Source of the DNA: Boudabousia liubingyangii
GTDB taxonomy: Bacteria > Actinomycetota > Actinomycetes > Actinomycetales > Actinomycetaceae
DNA length: 64,000 nucleotides
Assembly (NCBI RefSeq): GCF_001907245.1
Contig: NZ_MQSU01000002.1
Coordinates: 1 to 64,000, forward strand
Direction of reading: 5' to 3'
This document shows, piece by piece, positions 54,689 through 62,225 of this stretch; the stretch's first letter is position 1; every line of letters starts with the position of its first letter. The translations under genes and the position numbers were made by a program. A model generated the notes under the pieces. That model was not told where the DNA came from and searched no databases. It was given only the letters and a program-made list of their open reading frames with translations.

Positions 54689-54706
54689 CGCAAACCTGAT
54701 TATTAG

Positions 54707-54756
54707 CGGGCACGCAAGGATTTCCTAGCGACCCGTTCTCCTTGCGTGCTATCCCG
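54707..54756 (+). promoter_or_regulatory. Candidate antiterminator hairpin
   Basis: A perfect 11-bp stem (54710-54720 with 54739-54749). Its base can extend through CGGG (54707-54710) with CCCG (54753-54756), with a bulge, and those four bases are the 5' arm of the terminator behind it. The two structures therefore compete. Confidence 0.5.
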
Positions 54757-54781
54757 AGACTAAATGGTCCGGGATTTTTTT
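54751..54781 (+). terminator. Intrinsic terminator in the transporter leader
   Basis: ATCCCG-(A)-GAC pairs with GTCCGGGAT around TAAATG, followed by seven T. It lies only 33 bp before the transporter ATG and after the leader frame, so it acts on the transporter mRNA itself. Confidence 0.85.
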
Positions 54782-54813
54782 ATATTCCAAAACAAATAGT
54801 TAGAGGTAAAACT

Positions 54814-56391
54814 ATGGAAAACAAACCTAGAGAAACCTGGTCCTCCAGGCCAATGTTCTTAGCCGCCGCCATCGGCTCTGCAATTGGTCTGGGAAACATT
54901 TGGCGTTTTCCATACATTGCTTACGAGAACGGTGGCGGATCCTTCCTGATCCCTTACGTCATCGCTCTGGTCACCGGCGGTGTAGCCATGCTGTTTTTCG
55001 ACTACGCGATCGGGCACCGCTTCCGCGCCGCCCCGCCGCTAGCCTTCCGTCGCATTGCCCGCTGGGCAGAACCGCTAGGTTGGGTACAGACCCTAATTAC
55101 CTTCTTCATCGCGGTCTACTACATGGCCATCTTGGCTTGGGCGGCCTTCTACACCTACTACTCATTCACTCTGGCATGGGGCGACAAGCCCAATGACTTC
55201 TTCTTCAAAGACTTCCTCCAGATGGATGGCTCTTCCACCTACAGTGGCAAGTATCTGGGCGTACTGACAGTTGTACTAATCGTCATCTGGTTGGCGCTAT
55301 TGCTAGTTATGTCCTTCGGTGTGGAACGTGGTGTTGGCCAGGTCTCCAAGTTCGCGGTTCCGACGCTGATCGTGCTATTCATCGCGATCACCGCCCGTGC
55401 GCTCACCCTAGAAGGCGCATCTGCCGGCCTAAACGCACTCTTCACCCCGAACTGGGAAGCCCTTACCAAGCCTGGTGTTTGGATGGCTGGCTACGGTCAG
55501 ATCTTCTACTCCTTGGCTGTTGGCTTCGGCATCATGCTGACCCAGGCCTCCTACCTCAAGCGTCGCACTGACGTCACCACCACCGCTTGGACCGTTGCTT
55601 TCGCAAACTCATCCTTCGAAGTTCTAGCTGGCATCGGCGTCTTCTCGGCCCTAGGATTCATGGCCACCCAGTCCGGTCAGGAAATCGGTGACGTAGTGAC
55701 CAATGGTATCGGTCTAGCCTTCATCGCCTTCCCGCAGATCATCTCCACTATGCCCGGTGGTCCCATCTTCGGCGTTCTGTTCTTTGGCTCCCTACTGCTG
55801 GCTGGCTTTACTTCAATGTTCTCGATCATCGAGGTACCGATCAGTGCCTGCATGGACAAGTTCAACCTCTCCCGCCGTCCGGCAGTAATCCTAGTTGGTG
55901 GCCTAGCTGCAGTTATCTCCGTCGTACTACTACCGACCACCTCTGGTCTACCGGCTCTAGACATCATGGATGCCTTCATCAACGTAATGGGCATCGTGCT
56001 AATCGCTGCGGTTACCTTGGTAGCCGTCGGTTGGGGAGCAGGTATGTTCCCGGTCCTACGCGATCACCTAGATGCGGTCTCAACCCTACCTACCAAGGTC
56101 TGGTGGATTGCTTGCGTTGGCGTTCTAACCCCCGTGGTTCTAACCGTTACCTTCGTCGGTAACTTCTGGGATCTAGTTCAGAGCCCCTATGGTGGCTACA
56201 CCGGCACGCAGCTATTGGTATACGGCTGGTTGTTGTCCCTAGTGATCTACCTAGGCTCCATTTTGCTCAGTGCGGTGGCCTGGCCTAAGGGGACCAGCTT
56301 TGACGTACCGAAAGAATTCCAGCTTTCTGCTAAAGCAGCCCTACGTGAACAGGCAGCTAGCAAGCCGATGACTCAAGAAGGAGAAAAGTGA
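54814..56391 (+). CDS. Sodium-dependent NSS-family amino acid transporter (MetP-like)
   Basis: Sodium-coupled importer of the neurotransmitter:sodium symporter family, 525 residues and eleven to twelve helices. 'AAAIGSAIGLGNIWRFPY' (helix 1) holds the sodium and substrate contacts, and 'AVGFGIMLTQASYLKR' lies at helix 6-7. The start is the ATG behind TAGAGG; the frame is open 24 codons upstream but runs through the terminator. A MetS-like small subunit overlaps its end by one base. MetPS of Corynebacterium imports methionine and alanine; the leader peptide instead hints at aromatic residues. Confidence 0.9.
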   Translation: MENKPRETWSSRPMFLAAAIGSAIGLGNIWRFPYIAYENGGGSFLIPYVIALVTGGVAMLFFDYAIGHRFRAAPPLAFRRIARWAEPLGWVQTLITFFIAVYYMAILAWAAFYTYYSFTLAWGDKPNDFFFKDFLQMDGSSTYSGKYLGVLTVVLIVIWLALLLVMSFGVERGVGQVSKFAVPTLIVLFIAITARALTLEGASAGLNALFTPNWEALTKPGVWMAGYGQIFYSLAVGFGIMLTQASYLKRRTDVTTTAWTVAFANSSFEVLAGIGVFSALGFMATQSGQEIGDVVTNGIGLAFIAFPQIISTMPGGPIFGVLFFGSLLLAGFTSMFSIIEVPISACMDKFNLSRRPAVILVGGLAAVISVVLLPTTSGLPALDIMDAFINVMGIVLIAAVTLVAVGWGAGMFPVLRDHLDAVSTLPTKVWWIACVGVLTPVVLTVTFVGNFWDLVQSPYGGYTGTQLLVYGWLLSLVIYLGSILLSAVAWPKGTSFDVPKEFQLSAKAALREQAASKPMTQEGEK

Positions 56392-56564
56392 TGACCGGAC
56401 AAGCAATCGCAATGATGGTGGTCTATCTGCTAATCGTTTGGGGCGGCCTGCTCTTTGGTGTAGTGCTGATGGCAACCCACAGTGATGAAACCAGTGGTGT
56501 GCTTGGTCGCACCGAAGAAGGGGATGCTGTCGAACTGTCTGAGACAGTTGAAGAGCGTCACTAA
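56391..56564 (+). CDS. MetS-like small subunit of the NSS transporter
   Basis: A 57-residue protein with a single helix (about 5-28, 'AIAMMVVYLLIVWGGLLFGV') and an acidic tail. This is the layout of the methionine/alanine import small subunit MetS that accompanies MetP in actinobacteria. Its ATG shares an A with the TGA of the transporter gene (TGATG), so translation is coupled. A GGAGAAA site lies just upstream. Confidence 0.85.
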   Translation: MTGQAIAMMVVYLLIVWGGLLFGVVLMATHSDETSGVLGRTEEGDAVELSETVEERH

Positions 56565-56623
56565 ATGCTGAGTGTCAGGTTTATTTGGGTTCTTATGGAT
56601 TCTTAAACCTGGTGCAGCATCTG

Positions 56624-56667
56624 CGGTGAGGGAGTGAGCTTTAGGGCTTGCTCCCTCACCGTTTTTT
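56624..56667 (+). terminator. Intrinsic terminator after the MetP/MetS-like pair
   Basis: An 11-bp stem CGGTGAGGGAG with CTCCCTCACCG, an inner AGC/GCT, and six T. Confidence 0.9.
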
Positions 56668-56702
56668 AATTTGGAAAGCGTGAGGGGTCCTTAGCGGCTT
56701 TG

Positions 56703-56715
56703 TGACATTGTGTCA
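56703..56715 (+). promoter_or_regulatory. Palindrome TGACA-N3-TGTCA, copy 1
   Basis: A perfect 13-base palindrome, TGACATTGTGTCA, followed by TAAA. It is repeated 52 bp downstream. It probably binds a dimeric TetR/MarR-type repressor encoded elsewhere. Confidence 0.6.
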
Positions 56716-56754
56716 TAAAGTGGTGAAATAGACAGCGGGGGTAGTTGTTTGTTC

Positions 56755-56767
56755 TGACAGTGTGTCA
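56755..56767 (+). promoter_or_regulatory. Palindrome TGACA-N3-TGTCA, copy 2
   Basis: TGACAGTGTGTCA, again followed by TAAA, 31 bp before the efflux-pump ATG. Its left arm CTGACA can serve as a -35 box, with TTTATC 17 bp on as -10, so a bound protein would block the promoter. Confidence 0.6.
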
Positions 56768-56797
56768 TAAACTTGGTTTATCGTATTGGAGGAATAA

Positions 56798-58474
56798 ATG
56801 GAAACTAAAACTAAACCCACAAACGTGGTAGATAAGTCGCAAGACCCAAATCGTTTTAAGTCGCTAGGCGTTCTAGCGCTAGCTGTCTCACTAATCGTCA
56901 TCGATGGCACGATCGTGAATGTCGCTCTGCCGACTATGATTGCCGACCTGCCGCTCACCTTTACTGAAGCGCAGTGGGTTACAACGGTCTACAACCTAAT
57001 CTTTGCCGCCTTACTGATTACAACCGGCCGCCTAGGGGATACCTATGGTCGCCGCAATATGCTCTACATTGGCATTACTCTTTTCGCGTTAGGATCTGTC
57101 GCTGCCGGCTTAGCGGGTGGCGCGGACTCGCTCATTGCGGCACGATTCTTGCAGGGAATCGGTGGTGCCTTTGTCTTACCTGCCACGCTCTCAACCGTTA
57201 ACGCCACTTTCCGAGGACGTGAACGAGCCATGGCCTTCGGGATCTGGGGTGCCACGATCTCTGGTGCGGCAGCGTTAGGTCCACTATTGGGCGGATGGCT
57301 CACCGGTAGTTTCTCATGGCGCTGGATTTTCGGGATCAACATCCCGTTAGCCGCCCTAATCGCCCTAGGCGCCTTCCTCTGGGTGCCGCAAACCAAGGAA
57401 ATAGATGAGCTAAACGAAGCAGAATTGGCAAACTACCAAAAGCTCAGCTTTGCCAACTTTGACTACCTAGGATTTATTTTCTCTGGCATTGGCATGGGAG
57501 CCACCGTCTTTGGACTGGTTGAAGGTCGTTCACTGGGCTGGTGGTCTGCCAAGGCAGGTACTTGGGCGGAAGGCTGGAGCATCTCTCCGGCGGCACTAGG
57601 GCTAATTATTGGGGTAATCTCTTTGATCGCCTTCGTAAACCTAGAAGCACAGCGCGTCGCCCATGGACGTAACGTTCTGCTAGATGTAACTCTCTTTAAA
57701 CTAACGACTTTTACCTGGGGCAATATTGCCGCCATGGTCGTGGCCATGGGCGAGTTCGGTTTGCTGTTCGTACTTCCGCTCTACCTGCAAAATGTCCTAG
57801 GGCTAACCCCGATTCGGGCTGGTTGGGTGCTGGCTGTGATGGCCATCGGAGCCTTCATTTCCGGCGGCTTAGCAGGCCCTCTGGCACGTAAAATTACAGC
57901 GGCAAAAACGGCCATGCTAGGTCTAGTTCTGGAAGCCATTGGAATTGCCCTAGTGGCAGTCATAATCACCCCTGAAACTGCGACCTGGCTGATCGATCTG
58001 CCGCTGGTTATCTACGGTGCGGGCCTAGGACTCGCTTCGGCCCAGCTAACCTCAACCATCCTAGTGGATGTGCCGGCTGCCAAATCCGGTCAAGGTTCCG
58101 CAACTCAGTCTACGGTTCGTCAGCTGGGATCGGCTTTAGGCGTTGCGGTAATCGCCACCATCATGGCCAGCTCCGTGGGGGCTCACGCAGAAGGTGCCCT
58201 CAGCGAAGTTACCAACCTACCCCCGCAAGCTAAGACGATGATGGAAAAGAGCCTCGCACCCTCGGCCGGGTCAATCCTGATGTCCCTGCGTGAAGGTAAC
58301 GGTCGCGCCGCGCAACTAGACCCCCAAACCCGTGAACTAGTCACCCAAAAGCTATCGGAAGCTTTCGTGAGTGGCTCTACCGTTCCCCTGTGGGTTGGTG
58401 CCGGCTTTATGCTGCTTGGTGTCGGAGCGACCTCGCAACTGGTACGCGCTAACCGGAAGCGAACAGAAAAATAA
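56798..58474 (+). CDS. DHA2-family MFS drug efflux transporter (EmrB/QacA type)
   Basis: Proton-coupled exporter of 558 residues with fourteen predicted helices. Family motifs are 'VIDGTIVNVALPTM' in helix 1, 'GRLGDTYGRRNML' (motif A, about 68-80) and 'RFLQGIGGAFVLPATL' (motif B, about 112-127). 'GGWLTGSFSWRWIFGINIPLA' is motif C and its following region. It likely exports cationic or lipophilic compounds. GGAGGAATAA precedes the ATG. Two identical palindromes upstream suggest repression by a ligand-responsive regulator; none is encoded nearby. Confidence 0.92.
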   Translation: METKTKPTNVVDKSQDPNRFKSLGVLALAVSLIVIDGTIVNVALPTMIADLPLTFTEAQWVTTVYNLIFAALLITTGRLGDTYGRRNMLYIGITLFALGSVAAGLAGGADSLIAARFLQGIGGAFVLPATLSTVNATFRGRERAMAFGIWGATISGAAALGPLLGGWLTGSFSWRWIFGINIPLAALIALGAFLWVPQTKEIDELNEAELANYQKLSFANFDYLGFIFSGIGMGATVFGLVEGRSLGWWSAKAGTWAEGWSISPAALGLIIGVISLIAFVNLEAQRVAHGRNVLLDVTLFKLTTFTWGNIAAMVVAMGEFGLLFVLPLYLQNVLGLTPIRAGWVLAVMAIGAFISGGLAGPLARKITAAKTAMLGLVLEAIGIALVAVIITPETATWLIDLPLVIYGAGLGLASAQLTSTILVDVPAAKSGQGSATQSTVRQLGSALGVAVIATIMASSVGAHAEGALSEVTNLPPQAKTMMEKSLAPSAGSILMSLREGNGRAAQLDPQTRELVTQKLSEAFVSGSTVPLWVGAGFMLLGVGATSQLVRANRKRTEK

Positions 58475-58485
58475 TCGGTGAAAGA

Positions 58486-58525
58486 AGAATGCGCCACTCC
58501 TGAAAACAGGGGAGGCGCATTCTTA
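58486..58525. terminator. Hairpin between the efflux pump and a small membrane gene
   Basis: AAGAATGCGCC pairs with GGCGCATTCTT, with CTCCTG/CAGGGGAG inside, suited to both converging genes. Confidence 0.75.
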
Positions 58526-58540
58526 ATATTTATGATCTGG

Positions 58541-58849
58541 TTAGGAAAGATCCTTAAAAGCTTTATAGCCGAGCTCTCTATCGATCTCGTTCCGGCGACG
58601 CTCAAGAGTTCGCCAAGCAGAAATCGCAAAGGCGATGGTGGCGGCAAAACCAACAACCAGCAGCACATTAGCCACGTGATAGGCACGAACCGAAAGATAA
58701 TAACTAGAGGTGGGATCGCCAATCGCCGCAAAAATATACCACTGAGCCAGGATGCAAACGATCGCTAAAACCATAAAAAACCACCCGGGCTTGGTTAAGT
58801 CTTTATACCAAGGGCGTTGGAAACGGGGATTGATCGGTTTACGATTCAA
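58541..58849 (-). CDS. Small two-helix membrane protein, unknown function
   Basis: A 102-residue protein of unrecognised family. Hydrophobic segments lie near 23-44 and 59-80. An aromatic, basic N-terminus ('FQRPWYKDLTKPGW') and a charged end ('RRRNEIDRELGYKAFKDLS') flank them. The start is TTG, fixed by a strong AGGAGG 8 bases upstream; no ATG is available. It is divergent from the trigger factor gene. Confidence 0.7.
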   Translation of the reverse strand: MNRKPINPRFQRPWYKDLTKPGWFFMVLAIVCILAQWYIFAAIGDPTSSYYLSVRAYHVANVLLVVGFAATIAFAISAWRTLERRRNEIDRELGYKAFKDLS

Positions 58850-59045
58850 GAAAGCAGCCTCCTAGAATGCGGATTTTTCAGCTAGATTAAAGAATACCCT
58901 ACCTTCTACGGAACCTGCGCTTGCGCTGTGTGAGAACCCATAATCCCATTACCGCTCACAGTTTGTCGGAAGATAGTAGGATTGATGGGTATGACTGGGC
59001 GCCAAATGCGCCGTAACTACTAGCTATTAATATTGGAGCATTCGC

Positions 59046-60605
59046 GTGAAGAGCACCGTCAAGAACCTCGAACCGACTAAGGTTAAGCTCACGGTTGAGG
59101 TCCCCGCTGAAGAACTAGACCAGCCCATGAAGGCTGCCTACAAGGAAATCTCAGAGCAGGTCAGCATTCCTGGCTTCCGTAAGGGCAAGGTTCCTGCTCG
59201 TATCATCGACCAGCGGATTGGCCGTTCCTACGTCATCCAGACCGCTATTGACAAGTCCCTAGGCGGCTTCTACCGTGACGCCCTAGTTGAAAACAACATC
59301 CAGCCGCTAGCCCAGCCGGAAGTTACCATCGAAGAGATCCCCGCTGAAAGCGGCGCCTTCGAAGGCAAACTAGTCTTCACCGCCGAGGTAGAGCGCGTTC
59401 CCGAATTCGACCTACCCGAACTAGGCGACATTGAAATCACCGTTGATCAGGTCAAGGTCGAAAAGGCTGACGTTGACGCTGAACTAGAAAACCTACGTAA
59501 GCGCTTCGGCACCCTAAAGGCTGCCGACCGCCCCGTCAAGGACGGCGATTTCGTCTCCATCGACCTAACCGCCACCATCGATGACGAAGAAATCGACTCC
59601 ATGGCCGGTGTCTCCTACGAGGTTGGCTCCCACACCATGATCGACGGACTAGACGAATCCCTAATCGGCCTAGACGTTGACGAAGACGCCACCTTCGAAT
59701 CCACCCTAGCCGGCGGCGAGCACGCTGGTGAAAAGGCCGTCATCAAGGCCGTCGTTCGCTCCGTCAAGGTCCGCGAACTACCCGAGGTAGATGAAGACTT
59801 CGTCCAGCTAGCCTCCGAATTCGACACCGTCGAAGAACTAACCGAAGACCTAGAAAAGCAGATCGGTGACCAGAAGCGCGCTGAACAGGCCGTTGAAGCT
59901 CGTGACCGCCTAGTTGAGGTCCTAGTCGAAAAGGTAGAACTACCGCTACCCGCCGGTGTCATCAACGAAGCCATCGAAGGCCGCGAAGGTGACGAAAAGG
60001 AACTTCGCGCCCAGGCCGAAGAATCCCTCCGCAAGGAAATCCTACTTGACCGCCTAGTCGAAGAAACTGGCGCTCAGGTAGACCAGCAGGACCTACTACA
60101 GTTCGTCTTCCAGGCCTCCCAGACCTACGGCATCGAACCGCAGCAGCTCCTCTCTGACCAGCAGCAGATGGCCGCCGTCTACGCCGAACTAGCCCGCACC
60201 AAGGCTGTGGCCCTCTCCCTAGCTAAGGTTACCGTCAAGGACTCCGATGGCAACGCTGTCGACATGAGCGAATTCACCAAGGACGCCCTAGGCGAAGAAG
60301 CAGCTGAAGAAGAAAAGCCCGCTGCTAAGAAGACCGCTGCTAAGAAGCCTGCCGCTAAGAAGGCTCCGGCCAAGAAGACCGCCGCCAAGAAGGAAGCTGA
60401 AGGCGAAGAAAAGCCGGCCGCTAAGAAGACCGCTGCTAAGAAGCCTGCCGCTAAGAAGGCTCCGGCCAAGAAGACCGCCGCCAAGAAGGAAGCTGAAGGC
60501 GAAGAAAAGCCGGCCGCTAAGAAGACCGCTGCTAAGAAGCCTGCCGCTAAGAAGGCTCCGGCCAAGAAGACCGCCGCCAAGAAGGAAACCGAAGGCGATA
60601 AGTGA
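59046..60605 (+). CDS. tig: Trigger factor with Lys/Ala-rich C-terminal tail
   Basis: Ribosome-bound chaperone and prolyl isomerase that meets nascent chains. The 519 residues comprise the ribosome-binding domain with 'SIPGFRKGKVP' (about 39-49), a PPIase domain (about 150-245), and the helical C-terminal domain to about 415. About 100 extra residues follow: three copies of a 32-residue AAKK/PAKK unit, like the tail of histone H1 or actinobacterial HU. The start is GTG. Codon use is strongly biased to CTA and to C-ending codons, as expected for high expression. clpP1 and clpP2 follow, the usual neighbours. Confidence 0.94.
   Translation: MKSTVKNLEPTKVKLTVEVPAEELDQPMKAAYKEISEQVSIPGFRKGKVPARIIDQRIGRSYVIQTAIDKSLGGFYRDALVENNIQPLAQPEVTIEEIPAESGAFEGKLVFTAEVERVPEFDLPELGDIEITVDQVKVEKADVDAELENLRKRFGTLKAADRPVKDGDFVSIDLTATIDDEEIDSMAGVSYEVGSHTMIDGLDESLIGLDVDEDATFESTLAGGEHAGEKAVIKAVVRSVKVRELPEVDEDFVQLASEFDTVEELTEDLEKQIGDQKRAEQAVEARDRLVEVLVEKVELPLPAGVINEAIEGREGDEKELRAQAEESLRKEILLDRLVEETGAQVDQQDLLQFVFQASQTYGIEPQQLLSDQQQMAAVYAELARTKAVALSLAKVTVKDSDGNAVDMSEFTKDALGEEAAEEEKPAAKKTAAKKPAAKKAPAKKTAAKKEAEGEEKPAAKKTAAKKPAAKKAPAKKTAAKKEAEGEEKPAAKKTAAKKPAAKKAPAKKTAAKKETEGDK
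60309..60596 (+). repeat. Three tandem 96-bp repeats at the end of tig
   Basis: Units 60309-60404, 60405-60500 and 60501-60596, each 32 codons. Copies 1 and 2 differ only in a six-base stretch near the start, and copies 2 and 3 only in one codon near the end. Near identity at the DNA level marks recent tandem duplication in frame. Confidence 0.95.
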
Positions 60606-60641
60606 GTCTAAACCCTGAGGGCTAACCTCAAGGAAAAACTT

Positions 60642-60683
60642 AAAGTCTCCCCGAAGTTCAGTTATGAACTTCGGGGAGACTTT
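60642..60683 (+). terminator. Intrinsic terminator after tig
   Basis: A perfect 19-bp stem (60642-60660 with 60665-60683) around GTTA, ending in TTTT. Confidence 0.9.
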
Positions 60684-60804
60684 TCTCTACCTGCGCTGAA
60701 AGTGAAAGGAGCGCCCTCGGGAAAGCAAAAAGTGCGTCCACGCGTTAGTTTAATAATCTACGGCCATAAAACCTTGCGCCAGAAAACAGAAATAAGGAGA
60801 GTCT

Positions 60805-61422
60805 GTGAACTACCCGATGACCATGAATGATGCCAACAGCGTGGCTGCCCAGGGCATCAGCCAGCATGTGTACTCCCGACTGATGAAAGAACGTATCATC
60901 TGGCTAGGTGAAGAAGTTCGTGACGACAATGCGAACCTCATTTGCGCCCAGATGATGCTGCTAGCTGCGGAAGATCCCGACCGCGACATCTACCTCTACA
61001 TCAACAGCCCCGGCGGTTCTGTTACCGCCGGTATGGCAATCTACGACACCATGCAGTTCATCAAGCCTGACGTCGCCACTGTGGCCATGGGTATGGCAGC
61101 CTCTATGGGGCAGCATCTACTAACTTCCGGAGCTCCAGGTAAGCGCTACGCTACCCCCAATACTCGCATTCTGATGCACCAGCCTTCTGGTGGTGCTGGT
61201 GGTACTGCTGCAGATATTCGCATTAATGCCGATCTCATTATTCAGATGAAGCGAACCCTGGCCCAAATCACCGCGGATCGTACCGGCAAGTCTCTAGAGC
61301 AGATCCTGGCAGATTCTGATCGCGACCGCTGGTTCACTGCTGAAGAAGCCCTAGAATACGGCTTCATCGATCACGTGGTCTCAGGTTCAGACGCCGTTTC
61401 TGGCGGCGGGGGAGTGAGCTAA
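60805..61422 (+). CDS. clpP1: ATP-dependent Clp protease proteolytic subunit (first copy)
   Basis: Serine peptidase subunit of Clp complexes with ClpX or ClpC. The 205 residues have '[19 protein letters not shown]', catalytic Ser100 in '[11 protein letters not shown]' and His125 in 'ILMHQP'. The C-terminus is Gly/Ser-rich. The GTG start follows AAGGAGAG. Actinobacteria use a mixed ClpP1P2 core, and the partner follows after 42 bp. Confidence 0.94.
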   Translation: MNYPMTMNDANSVAAQGISQHVYSRLMKERIIWLGEEVRDDNANLICAQMMLLAAEDPDRDIYLYINSPGGSVTAGMAIYDTMQFIKPDVATVAMGMAASMGQHLLTSGAPGKRYATPNTRILMHQPSGGAGGTAADIRINADLIIQMKRTLAQITADRTGKSLEQILADSDRDRWFTAEEALEYGFIDHVVSGSDAVSGGGGVS

Positions 61423-61464
61423 GCTCACCCAGCAGATAGCTTTTATTACGATTAAAGGAAAAAG

Positions 61465-62109
61465 ATGACTATTTACACCCCGCAGGGACTAGTGAAACCA
61501 GATATGCAAGCCCGCTACGTTCTACCTCAATTCGAGGAGCGTACCGCCTACGGCATTAAGCGCCAAGATCCCTACGCCAAACTCTTCGAAGACCGAATCG
61601 TCTTCCTAGGCGTACAGGTAGACGACGCTTCTGCGGATGATGTGATGGCGCAGCTGCTGGTGCTCGAATCTCAGGATCCCGACGCCATGATCACCATGTA
61701 CATTAACAGCCCCGGTGGTTCCTTTACTGCTTTGACTGCTATTTACGACACCATGATGTACATTCGCCCAGAGATTCAGACTGTCTGCTTGGGGCAGGCA
61801 GCCTCTGCGGCCGCTGTGCTGCTGGCTGCTGGTTCTCCTGGAAAGCGTCTGGCACTACCCAACGCTCGCGTCTTGATTCACCAGCCGGCTATGGAAGGCA
61901 TGCGCGGCCAGGCCTCGGACATTGAGATCATGGCTGACGAAATGGACCGTATGCGTGCGTGGCTAGAAAATACCCTAGCTGAACACTCCGGGCGTAGCGC
62001 CGAGCAGGTCTCCCGCGATATTGATCGTGACAAGATCCTGACCGCTCAGCAGGCCCTCGAATACGGCCTGATCGACCAGGTACTAGAGTCGCGGAAAGCC
62101 CCGCGCTGA
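61465..62109 (+). CDS. clpP2: ATP-dependent Clp protease proteolytic subunit (second copy)
   Basis: The second ClpP, 214 residues, with '[19 protein letters not shown]', catalytic Ser in 'GQAASAAAVLL' and His in 'VLIHQP'. The longer N-terminus ('RYVLPQFEERTAYG') matches actinobacterial ClpP2, which docks the ATPase. The SD is AAAGGAAA. clpX often follows in related genomes; here a hairpin and a ROK regulator follow instead. Confidence 0.94.
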   Translation: MTIYTPQGLVKPDMQARYVLPQFEERTAYGIKRQDPYAKLFEDRIVFLGVQVDDASADDVMAQLLVLESQDPDAMITMYINSPGGSFTALTAIYDTMMYIRPEIQTVCLGQAASAAAVLLAAGSPGKRLALPNARVLIHQPAMEGMRGQASDIEIMADEMDRMRAWLENTLAEHSGRSAEQVSRDIDRDKILTAQQALEYGLIDQVLESRKAPR

Positions 62110-62134
62110 GTAGGGTTCATCTAAATAACTCAAA

Positions 62135-62186
62135 GTTTTGGGGTGGGTTTAGGAAGTTTTAAAACTTCCTAAACCCACCCCAAAAC
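62135..62186. terminator. Bidirectional hairpin after clpP2
   Basis: A 26-bp perfect inverted repeat with arms at 62135-62160 and 62161-62186, between converging genes. The centre is TTTTAAAA. Confidence 0.88.
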
Positions 62187-62225
62187 AATTCCAGAAACCA
62201 AATAGTTTATGGGATAAACAATTAT

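Noticed and set aside
54397-54813. T-box or other riboswitch before the MetP-like gene
   Set aside because: No T-box bulge sequence or specifier stem was seen, and no SAM-riboswitch core. The leader-peptide model explains the structure better.
58183-58731. Minus-strand frame of 182 residues
   Set aside because: It overlaps both the end of the MFS gene and the better-supported 102-residue membrane protein, and has no recognisable domain.
60179-60580. Minus-strand frame of 133 residues, Ala/Phe-rich and repetitive
   Set aside because: It is the mirror of the AAKK repeats of trigger factor; the hydrophobic look comes from reverse-complementing Lys/Ala codons.
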